From Streptomyces sp. A012304 (GTDB lineage: Bacteria > Actinomycetota > Actinomycetes > Streptomycetales > Streptomycetaceae): a stretch of 64,000 nucleotides of DNA. Shown in pieces: positions 47,301-54,700 of the stretch. The notes beneath the pieces are model-generated. The model was not told where the DNA came from. It ran no database searches and was given only the letters and a program-made list of their open reading frames with translations. Position 1 is the first letter of the stretch; the number at the start of each line of letters is the position of its first letter. The translations under genes were made by a program, and so were the position numbers. The stretch is taken from contig NZ_BQUN01000034.1 of NCBI RefSeq assembly GCF_026008495.1, positions 1 through 64,000 of the forward strand, in the 5' to 3' direction.

Positions 47301-47677
47301 GCGCGGGCGGCGGCCACCGCGCTGGCCTTGTTGCCGGTCAGCTCCAGGGTGCGGGCGTCGGGCCCGACGAAGGTGATGCCCGCCTCCTCGCAGGCGCGGG
47401 CCAGTTCGGGGTTCTCGGAGAGGAAGCCGTAGCCCGGGTACACGGCGTCGGCGCCCGCCCGGCGCGCCGCGCCGACGATCTCCTCGACGGAGAGGTACGC
47501 CCGCACCGGGTGTCCCGGCTCGCCGATCTCATAGGCCTCGTCGGCCTTCAGCCGGTGCAGCGAGTTGCGGTCCTCGTGGGGGAAGACGGCGACCGTGCGC
47601 GCTCCCAGTTCGTATCCGGCGCGGAACGCCCGGATCGCGATCTCACCACGGTTGGCGACCAGCACCTTGCGGAACAT
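44303..47677 (-). CDS. pyc: Pyruvate carboxylase
   Basis: Biotin enzyme that adds bicarbonate-derived CO2 to pyruvate to give oxaloacetate, refilling the citrate cycle; cytoplasmic, tetrameric. The 1124-residue product carries all parts in one chain: biotin carboxylase (about 1-450; KVLVANRGEIAIRAFRA, GGGGRGMRRV, FIEMNPRIQVEHTVTEEVT), carboxyltransferase (about 515-800; TDTTFRDAHQSLLATRVRT, HLHTHDTAGGQ), the allosteric/tetramerisation region, and the biotinyl domain with Lys1090 in EAMKMEA. The length is normal for the family. The ATG at 47677 (MFRKVLVANRGE) follows GAAGGGATCC. It diverges from the Ser/Thr kinase gene and converges on the response regulator. Confidence 0.97.
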   Translation of the reverse strand: MFRKVLVANRGEIAIRAFRAGYELGARTVAVFPHEDRNSLHRLKADEAYEIGEPGHPVRAYLSVEEIVGAARRAGADAVYPGYGFLSENPELARACEEAGITFVGPDARTLELTGNKASAVAAARAAGVPVLGSSAPSTDVDELVRAADGIGFPVFVKAVAGGGGRGMRRVENPAQLREAIEAASREAASAFGDPTVFLEKAVVEPRHIEVQILADGRGNVIHLFERDCSVQRRHQKVIELAPAPNLDPELRDRICADAVRFARQIGYRNAGTVEFLLDRDGNHVFIEMNPRIQVEHTVTEEVTDVDLVQAQLRIASGETLADLGLAQDTVTLRGAALQCRITTEDPANGFRPDTGRISAYRSPGGSGIRLDGGTTHAGTEISAHFDSMLVKLTCRGRDFQAAIGRARRAVAEFRIRGVATNIPFLQAVLDDADFQAGRVTTSFIEQRPHLLTARHSADRGTKLLTYLADVTVNKPHGERPELIDPTTKLPPLPEGEPPAGSRQRLVGLGPEGFARWLRESPTIGVTDTTFRDAHQSLLATRVRTKDLLAVAPAVARTLPGLLSLECWGGATYDVALRFLAEDPWERLAALREAVPNICLQMLLRGRNTVGYTPYPTEVTDAFVQEAAGTGIDIFRIFDALNDVGQMRPAIDAVRETGTAIAEVALCYTSDLSDPNERLYTLDYYLRLAEQIVEAGAHVLAVKDMAGLLRAPAAATLVSALRREFDLPVHLHTHDTAGGQLATYLAAIQAGADAVDGAVASMAGTTSQPSLSALVAATDHSQRPTGLDLQAVGDLEPYWEGVRRIYAPFEAGLASPTGRVYHHEIPGGQLSNLRTQAVALGLGDRFEDIEAMYAAADRILGRLVKVTPSSKVVGDLALHLVGAGVNPEDFEATPDRYDIPDSVIGFLRGELGTPPGGWPEPFRTKALQGRAEPKPVTELTAEDREGLEKTRRATLNRLLFPGPTREFDTHRQAFGDTSVLDSKDFFYGLRPGKEYAVDLEPGVRLLIELQAVGEADERGMRTVMSSLNGQLRPIQVRDRAAASDAPVTEKADRSDPGHVAAPFAGVVTLAVTEGDEVEAGATVATIEAMKMEATITAPRAGRVNRLAINRIQQVEGGDLLVEVG

Positions 47678-47859
47678 TCTGGATCCCTTCAGCCTGCCCG
47701 GTGACGGGACCATCGTGTCGGTGCGGTCCCGGGAGTGCCATGTGAGTCGGGCCACTCGGTCACCTGGTACCCGGCGCGGCCGGCCGGTCACGCCCCGGCC
47801 GGCCGGGCGCCGCGGCCGGTGGTCGGGCCCTGTCGGTCCGGGCCACTAAGCTCCGGCGC

Positions 47860-49644
47860 ATGAGTGAGGCGGACAGCGACAGACGGGTCGTCGACGGGCG
47901 CTTCGAGCTGGTGGCACGGCTCGGGGGCGGCGGCATGGGCATGGTGTGGCGCGCCACGGACCTGGTGCTGCACCGCAGCGTCGCCGTCAAGGAGGTCCGC
48001 CCGCCCGACCCGGGGCTGGCCGAGTACGACCCGGCCGGGGCGCGGATGCTGCGGGAGCGGGTGCTGCGCGAGGCCAGGGCGCTGGCCCGGATCGACCATC
48101 CCAACGTGGTGACGATCCACCATGTGGTGGACGGGGGCGAGGACGGCTTTCCGTGGATCGTCATGGAACTGGTCAGCGGCGGTTCACTGGCCGACCGTCT
48201 CGCCCGCGGGCCGATGGACCCGGTCGAGGCGGCACGGCTCGGCCTGGAGATCCTGGCCGCGCTGCGCGCCGCGCACGAGGCCGGCATCCAGCACCGGGAC
48301 GTCAAGCCCGCCAATGTGCTGCTGCGTCCCGACGGCCGCCCCGTGCTCACCGACTTCGGCATCGCCGCGATCCGTGAGGCGACGGCGCTGACCGCCACCG
48401 GATCCATCATCGGTACCCCGGACTACATGGCGCCGGAGCGCGTGTCCGGTCAGGAGGGCGGGCCTTCGTCGGATCTGTGGTCGCTGGCGATGATGCTGTA
48501 CGCGGCCGTCGAGGGCCGGCATCCGCTGCGCCGCTCGACGACGCTGGCGACGCTGGCCGCCGTCCTCAACGAGGAGGTCCCGCCGCCGGTGCAGGCCGGT
48601 CCGCTGCGGGACGTGCTGACGCGGGTGCTGGTACGGGATCCCGCGGCCCGGCCGGACGCGCGGACGCTGGAGCGGATGCTGACCGACGTGGCGCAGGGGC
48701 GGGCGGGGGCGGCGCAGGACACGTACACCTCCTACCCCCTGTCCTCGCCGCAGGACACGTACACCTCCTACCGGCTGTCGCCGCCGCGGGGTGCGCCGAC
48801 CGGCGAACCGGCCACTCGGCCGGGCGTGTTCGGACCGCCCGACCCGTCCTCGCCATACGGTTCCCCGCCCCACTCGTTCCCGCCATCCGCGTCTCCGTCA
48901 GCCGGGCACGGCGCACCGCCGCCGCCATGGCACGGCTCCCCCACGGCGCCCGGGGACGGCCCCGCCCCGTCGGTGACCGCCCCCGCCCGCCGGCCGGTCC
49001 GGCGTGGGCGCCGGGCCGCGTTCGCGCTGGCCGGCACGGGTGTCGCACTGGCCGGTGTCCTCGTGTGGACGCTGCTGCCGGACCAGGGCGCCGACTCCCC
49101 CTCCGGTGACTCGGCGAACCCGGCCCCGAGCGCCACCCGCTCGGCGAGCGGCGCGGCACCGGCGAAGGAGACCGGGCGGACCGCCACGACCGACCTGCTG
49201 ACCGCGGACGGCATCCGCACCGCCATCGAGGCGTTCGAGACGGAGACCGGCCGGGACCGCTTCGGCAGCTTCTCGGTGTACCCGGAGTACGTTTCCGCGT
49301 ACCTCATGGTGGAGGGCAGCGACACCCAGTACGACATGTACACGTACCGTCCCGGCGAGGGCGTGCGGAAGGGCATCATCAAGGGCTCGTTGTCCGGCGG
49401 GCGGCAGCCCGTGCGGCTGGACGGCTTCGCCTGGGACCGGGTGCCGGCGCTGCTCGCCGAGGCGGGGCGGAAGCTGAACGTGGACGCCCCGGACACCCGC
49501 TATCTGCTGCTGAGGGAGCCGAGCACGGTGTTCGACAGGCCGGCCGGGATGGCGGTCTACCTCAGCAACGCGTACGGGCAGAGCGGCTATCTGGAGGCCG
49601 ACACCAAGGGCCGGGTGACCAAGGTGATGCCCTTCGAGGGGTAG
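47860..49644 (+). CDS. Membrane Ser/Thr protein kinase (PknB-like)
   Basis: A 594-residue eukaryotic-type kinase. Catalytic domain about 14-280: glycine loop LGGGGMGMVW, Lys44 in VAVKEV, HRDVKPANV with Asp147, DFG with Asp165, and APE as MAPER. A Pro/Ser/Thr-rich linker (about 285-380) begins with two copies of a 12-residue unit containing QDTYTSY. One membrane helix (about 385-405) leads to an extracytoplasmic domain (about 450-594) with no PASTA repeats; I do not recognise it, and it contains TRYLLLREPSTVF and AVYLSNAYGQSGYLEAD. The Tyr/Thr repeats are possible phosphorylation sites. It diverges from pyc across a 182-bp gap. Confidence 0.92.
   Translation: MSEADSDRRVVDGRFELVARLGGGGMGMVWRATDLVLHRSVAVKEVRPPDPGLAEYDPAGARMLRERVLREARALARIDHPNVVTIHHVVDGGEDGFPWIVMELVSGGSLADRLARGPMDPVEAARLGLEILAALRAAHEAGIQHRDVKPANVLLRPDGRPVLTDFGIAAIREATALTATGSIIGTPDYMAPERVSGQEGGPSSDLWSLAMMLYAAVEGRHPLRRSTTLATLAAVLNEEVPPPVQAGPLRDVLTRVLVRDPAARPDARTLERMLTDVAQGRAGAAQDTYTSYPLSSPQDTYTSYRLSPPRGAPTGEPATRPGVFGPPDPSSPYGSPPHSFPPSASPSAGHGAPPPPWHGSPTAPGDGPAPSVTAPARRPVRRGRRAAFALAGTGVALAGVLVWTLLPDQGADSPSGDSANPAPSATRSASGAAPAKETGRTATTDLLTADGIRTAIEAFETETGRDRFGSFSVYPEYVSAYLMVEGSDTQYDMYTYRPGEGVRKGIIKGSLSGGRQPVRLDGFAWDRVPALLAEAGRKLNVDAPDTRYLLLREPSTVFDRPAGMAVYLSNAYGQSGYLEADTKGRVTKVMPFEG
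48714..48772 (+). repeat. Two copies of a 36-bp in-frame tandem unit in the kinase gene
   Basis: A 23-bp identical core occurs at 48714-48736 and 48750-48772 with a 36-bp period, giving two 12-residue units with QDTYTSY. It lies just after the kinase domain, a segment where tandem duplication is often tolerated. Confidence 0.75.
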
Positions 49645-49684
49645 CCGCTCCGCCCGTCGCCACGGGACCGGGGGACCGCGGGCC

Positions 49685-50515
49685 TCAGCCCTTGGCCAGT
49701 GTCCGCAGCGCGTCCGGGGTCCCGTTGAACCGGTCGTGGTCACCGACCGTGGGTCCGGTGGAGGTGTACTGCCAGAAGGTGTGGTACTTCCAGCCGGCCG
49801 GGAGCGGGCCCGGTGTGCTCGCGTACCGCGCGATCCACAGCGGGGTGGTGGCGGCGAAGCCGGCGTGGTTCCCGGTGCACTGCGTCCACCAGCTGGTCGC
49901 GGTGTAGATCACGGCGTCGCGGCCGGTGCGGGCCCGGTAGCGGCTGAGGAAGTCACCGATCCAGGCGACCATGCCGCTGGGCGACTTGCCGTAGCAGGCG
50001 TCGCCGTAGGGGTTCCACTCGATGTCGAGCACGCCGGGCAGGGTGACGCCGTCGCCGGACCAGCCGCCGCCGCGGTCGACGAAGTAGTCGGCCTGGGCCG
50101 CGCCGCTCGTGGTGTCGGGGGTCGCGAAGTGGTAGGCGCCGCGGATCATGCCGACCGCCTGAGAGCCGCCGTACTGTTCGCCGAAGTAGGGGTTGGAGTA
50201 GTAGGTGCCCTCGGTGGCCTTGACGTAGGCGAAGCGGGTGCCGTCGGCCCACAGGGTCGGCCAGTCGACGGTGCGTTGATGGCTGGAGACGTCCACCCCC
50301 TCCGGCTGGCCGGCCGCCCGGTCGGCGGGGGGAGCGCCGGAGCGGCCGTCGTGGGACACGACGCCCATCCCCATGTACGCCGTGCCCCGGGCGGGCACGG
50401 TGCGGGACGCGTCGGGGGACGGCGGCAGCGCCGTCCAGAGCAGGGACACGGCGACCGGGAGACCGGTCGCGTACAGACGAAGGCGGAGGGCCGCGGTTGC
50501 TATTCGATTGCGCAC
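49685..50515 (-). CDS. Secreted GH25 lysozyme (muramidase)
   Basis: Cuts the glycan strands of peptidoglycan outside the cell. The 276-residue product has an N-terminal hydrophobic segment (RLYATGLPVAVSLLWTALP, about 12-31) that serves as signal or anchor, a short linker, then the GH25 domain (about 75-276): GVDVSSHQ with the conserved Asp, YVKATEG, GAYHFA, and DIEWNPYGDACYG with catalytic Glu, then WIARYAS and WQYTSTG. There is no separate wall-binding domain. GTG 50515 is the likely start, preceded by a close GGGAG. Typical of Streptomyces autolysin-like or scavenging lysozymes. Confidence 0.9.
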   Translation of the reverse strand: MRNRIATAALRLRLYATGLPVAVSLLWTALPPSPDASRTVPARGTAYMGMGVVSHDGRSGAPPADRAAGQPEGVDVSSHQRTVDWPTLWADGTRFAYVKATEGTYYSNPYFGEQYGGSQAVGMIRGAYHFATPDTTSGAAQADYFVDRGGGWSGDGVTLPGVLDIEWNPYGDACYGKSPSGMVAWIGDFLSRYRARTGRDAVIYTATSWWTQCTGNHAGFAATTPLWIARYASTPGPLPAGWKYHTFWQYTSTGPTVGDHDRFNGTPDALRTLAKG

Positions 50516-50633
50516 GCTCCCATCTGACGTGCTGTCGCCGCCGGCCGCACGCCGTGCGCGGCCGACGGCGGTGCGAACGGGTGAGGGCGGCGGTCCGCAC
50601 CGGCCTCCCGATCGCGCCGCCGGCCGGTCGGGA

Positions 50634-50828
50634 TCACTGCTTCTGGGCGTCGAGCAGCTCCTGGAGCCGGACCATGCACGGCGCGCAGTGGCGGTCGGTG
50701 TCGTGCGTGGGCTTCGCTCGGACGGCCGACAGGTCGGTGCCGCACAGACTGCTGTCGCCGTGCGGCGACACCACGTGCCATACGTGTCCACCGCCACCCG
50801 ACGCGAGGCCCACCTTCATCTCGTACAC
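50634..50828 (-). CDS. Small Cys/His protein of unknown function
   Basis: About 64 residues: GHVWHVVSPHGDSSLCGTDLS, then DTDRHCAPCMVRLQELLDAQKQ. The single Cys plus the HCAPC motif and nearby His residues could form one zinc site (Cys, His, Cys, Cys). The GTG at 50828 follows GAAGGGAAG at good spacing and is preferred over an ATG nine bases downstream. No membrane segment. Related short proteins are, as I recall, common in Streptomyces and unstudied. Confidence 0.65.
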   Translation of the reverse strand: MYEMKVGLASGGGGHVWHVVSPHGDSSLCGTDLSAVRAKPTHDTDRHCAPCMVRLQELLDAQKQ

Positions 50829-50979
50829 GGTTCTTCCCTTCTGTCGGGCTTGCCTCCAGAAGACCGCGCACGCGGCCGCGCGTCCCGCCGGGCCGAGCCA
50901 TTCGGAGTCATTCGGAGTAGCGCGTCCCCGAACGGCCGCCGTCCCGTGGCCCGGACCCGCCGGCCGTGTCATGGTTCGC

Positions 50980-51522
50980 TCATGCCGACGCCGGCCGGCA
51001 CACGGTGAGGCCTGACACCTCGAAGGACATCTCGGTCGTCTCCGGGCCGGGCGCCGGATGGTAGCGGCCGGCGCACACCGACAGGTTCACGATGAGGTAC
51101 GCGTGCCAGTCCTCGCCCACGCCCCGGCCGTCGGCGAAGACGGAGCGGCCGTTCAGGGACCAGACGACGTTCTCGGCGCCGAAGTCGACGGCGAGCCGGA
51201 TCCGGCCGCCGGGGCGCACGGAATCGTCCCGGTGGTAGCGGTGGGCGCGGCGGACGTGGTGGGAGAACTCCAGCAGGTCGGGGTTGTCGGGGTGGTACTC
51301 GAAGACGTCGATCTCCTGGTCCCCGTCGCGCCAGGTCCAGATGGCGGGCCACGCGCCGGTCTCGACGGGCAGCCGGACCTCCGCCTCCAGGCGGTCCCCC
51401 GCCCGCACGGTGAAGCCCTCCTCGCTGCCCTCCGTGGTGAGCAGCCCGGTGTCCCACAGGCCGTCGGCGCGGCGGGTGGCCCGGAAGGCACTCCACCGGG
51501 GGACGGGCACGGACGTACCCAT
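50980..51522 (-). CDS. Short GH16-like protein without signal peptide
   Basis: A 180-residue jelly-roll protein with the GH16 active-site motif EIDVFEYHP (Glu-x-Asp-x-x-Glu) near residues 72-80, preceded by VETGAWPAIWTWR and followed by strands such as VVWSLNGRSVF and WHAYLIVNLSVC. Typical GH16 enzymes are secreted and at least 220-250 residues; this one begins MGTSVPVPRWSAF with no signal peptide, so it should stay in the cytoplasm unless the start is wrong. The ATG at 51522 is the best start; the longer upstream frame is not signal-like. Substrate class (laminarin, agar, other beta-glucan) cannot be told. It diverges from the double GH43 gene. Confidence 0.8.
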   Translation of the reverse strand: MGTSVPVPRWSAFRATRRADGLWDTGLLTTEGSEEGFTVRAGDRLEAEVRLPVETGAWPAIWTWRDGDQEIDVFEYHPDNPDLLEFSHHVRRAHRYHRDDSVRPGGRIRLAVDFGAENVVWSLNGRSVFADGRGVGEDWHAYLIVNLSVCAGRYHPAPGPETTEMSFEVSGLTVCRPASA

Positions 51523-51602
51523 CGCCGGACACTGTCCCGCCGCTCGCCGGGCGCCGTCCCACAATGACCACGCGCGGGGGTCGTTGGTTGCACACCCCCT
51601 CT

Positions 51603-51629
51603 TTGTTCGACCTGTCGGACATTGTTCGA
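51603..51629. promoter_or_regulatory. Direct repeat TTGTTCGA upstream of the GH43 gene
   Basis: Two 8-bp copies at 51603-51610 and 51622-51629, 19 bp apart (about two helix turns), in the divergent promoter region between the GH16-like and GH43 genes. A TTGACA hexamer at 51658-51663 could be a -35 element, but no good -10 is seen. Confidence 0.35.
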
Positions 51630-51704
51630 GGTCTCTTGACGTCACACCGCGCCCCGTTTGACACTCTCGCAACACCACGTCACACAGCTGAAACGGCGGC
51701 CCCC

Positions 51705-54700
51705 ATGACGCACACCCCACGACTGCAAAGACGCGCGAGACGCCGGGTGGGCCGGCTCGCCGGGCTCACCGCCGTGTCACTGCTCCTGGGGCTCGCCGGC
51801 ACCACGACTCCCGCGCAGGCGGAGAGCGCGGACATCACCGACGGGCTGGCCCTGCGGTACACGTTCGACGGCGCGTCCGGCACCACCGTCCCCGACGCCT
51901 CCGGTCACGGCCGCAACGGCACGGTCCAGGGCACCGCCAGCTGGTCGGCCACCGGCCAGGGCCTCGCCTTCAACGGCACCGACACCTACGTCAAGGTGCC
52001 GAACGACGTCATGAAGGGCATGAACTCGATCACCGTCTCCACGGACGTGCTGATCGACGCCGCCCAGAGCACCCCGTACTTCCTCTACGGCTTCGGCAAC
52101 TCCAGCGGCAGCAGCGGCAACGGCTATCTGTTCACCACGGGCAACTCCTTCCGCACCTCCGTCGCCACCGGCAACTGGTCGACCGAGCAGACCACCAAGC
52201 CGGCCGACTCCCACAACCTGACCCGGTCGGTGTGGAAGCACATCACCTACACCCAGACCGGCACCACCGGCGTCCTGTACGAGGACGGCGTCGAGGTCGC
52301 CCGCAACACCTCGGTTACCATCACGCCCGGCGCCATCGGCTCCGGCACCACCACGGCGAACCACATCGGCAAGTCCGTGTACTCCGGCGACAAGCTCTTC
52401 AAGGGCCGGATGCGCGACTTCCGCGTCTACGACCGGGCCCTGGCCGCCTCCGAGGTGGAACAGCTCGCCCTGCCCGTCGCCACCCAGGGCGTCGCCGACG
52501 ACAAGGCCGCCCTCACCCTCGGTGACACCGGTGCCGTCGTCTCCGACCTGACCCTGCCGAAGACCGGCACGGCCGGCGGCTCCACGATCACCTGGGCCAG
52601 CGACAACACCGCCGTCGTCTCGGACACCGGCAAGGTGACCCGCCCCGCCGCCGGCCAGCCCGACGGGCACGCCACGCTCACGGCGACCCTGAGGAAGGGC
52701 ACCGTGACGGACACCAAGTCCTTCGAGGTGACCGTCCGCCCGGCGTTCGACGAGGCCACCGCCGCCCGGGAGGCGGCCGAGGCCCTCACCGTCCACAACC
52801 TCGACGATGTGCGCGGCAACCTCACCCTCCCGGCGAGCGGCACCTACGGCACCGAGGTCACCTGGTCCTCCGCGCGGCCGGACGTCGTCGCCGCCGACGG
52901 TGTGGTCCACCGGCCCGCGCACGGCACCGGCGCCACCACGGTCGAGCTGACCGCGACGGTCACCAAGGGCGAGGCCCGGGCGACCCGCGTATTCACCGCG
53001 AAGGTGCCCGAACTGCCCGCCCCGGCGGCCCTGAAGGGCTACCTCTTCAGCTACTTCACCGGCGAGGGCACCGCCGACGGCGAACAGCTCTACTTCGCGC
53101 TCAGCAAGGGCGACGACCCGCTGAAGTGGCGCGAGCTGAACGACGGCCGGCCCGTCCTGACCTCCACCCTCGGCGAGCAGGGTCTGCGCGACCCGTTCAT
53201 CATCCGCTCCCCCGAGGGCGACAAGTTCTACCAGATAGCCACCGACCTCAAGATCTACGGCAACGGCGACTGGGACGCCTCCCAGCGCACCGGCAGCAAG
53301 TCCATCATGGTCTGGGAGTCCACCGACCTCGTCCACTGGACGAACCAGCGCCTGGTGAAGGTCTCCCCGGACAGCGCGGGCAACACCTGGGCCCCGGAGG
53401 CGTTCTACGACGCCGCGCGCGGCGAGTACGTCGTGTTCTGGGCGTCGAAGCTGTACGACAACGCGGCCCACTCCGGCGACACGTACAACCGCATGATGTA
53501 CGCGACGACGCGTGACTTCTACACCTTCAGCGAGCCCAAGGTCTGGATCGACCGCGGCTACTCCGTGATCGACTCGACCGTCGTCCAGCACGACGGGACG
53601 TACTACCGCCTCTCCAAGGACGAGCGGAACAACACGTCCTCCACGCCGAACAGCAAGTTCGTCTTCGAGGAGAAGAGCGACTCGCTGCTGAGCACCTCCT
53701 GGACCGCGGTCGCCGAGGGCATCGGCAAGGGCGCGATGAACGCGGCCGAGGGCCCGCTGGTGTTCAAGTCGAACACCGAGAAGAAGTGGTACGCCTTCCT
53801 CGACGAGTTCGGCGGCCGGGGCTACATCCCGTTCGAGACGACCGACCTCGCCTCCGGCGTCTGGACCCCGTCCACCGGCTACGACCTCCCCGCCCGGCCC
53901 CGGCACGGCACCGTGCTCCCGGTCACCCAGGCCGAGTACGACCGGCTGCTCAGGACCTACCAGCCGGACCAGATCATCACGAGCGTCGAGGACGTCAAGG
54001 TCGAGACGCGTATCGGTGACGCCCCGGTCCTGCCGGCCACCGTCATCGCCGAGTCCGCGGACGGTGTGAAGCGTCCCGTGGCCGTCACCTGGGAGGACGT
54101 GGCCGAGTCGCAGTACGCGCAGGCCGGCGCCTTCACGGTGAAGGGCGACCTGGCGGGCGACTCGGCGATCGATGTCGACGCCGAGGTCACGGTCTCCGCC
54201 GAGGGCCCGGACGTCCCGGCCGATCTCCTCCTGCGCTACGACTTCGACGAGACCGGCGGCAGCATCGCCCGTGACTCCAGCGGCCACGGCTACCACGGCA
54301 CCTACGTCCGTACCCCCGACTTCGGGACCGGCGTCGACGGCGGTTCGTTCAAGATGTCCGGCGGCAACAGCGGCTCGAGCTCGCCGTACGTGAAGATTCC
54401 CAACGGCGTGCTGAAGGACGTGAACAGCGTCACCGTCTCCACGTACGTCAAGTGGAAGGGCGGCGACAACTTCCAGTGGCTGTTCGGGCTCGGCCCGGAC
54501 AGCAACAAGTACCTGTTCGCCACCCCGTCCAACGGCGGCGGCAAGCTGTTCTCCGCGATCACCAAGGCCACCTGGTCCGGTGAGAAGCAGATGATCGGCG
54601 GCTCCCGGCTCACCCAGGGAGAGTGGAAGCACCTCACCGTCACCCTGAACGGCGCGACCGAGACGGCGGTCCTCTACGTGGACGGCGCCGAGGCGGCACG

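Noticed and set aside
44504..47704. Long open plus-strand frame opposite pyruvate carboxylase
   Set aside because: Antisense artefact of GC bias; the minus strand has a complete, well-conserved carboxylase.
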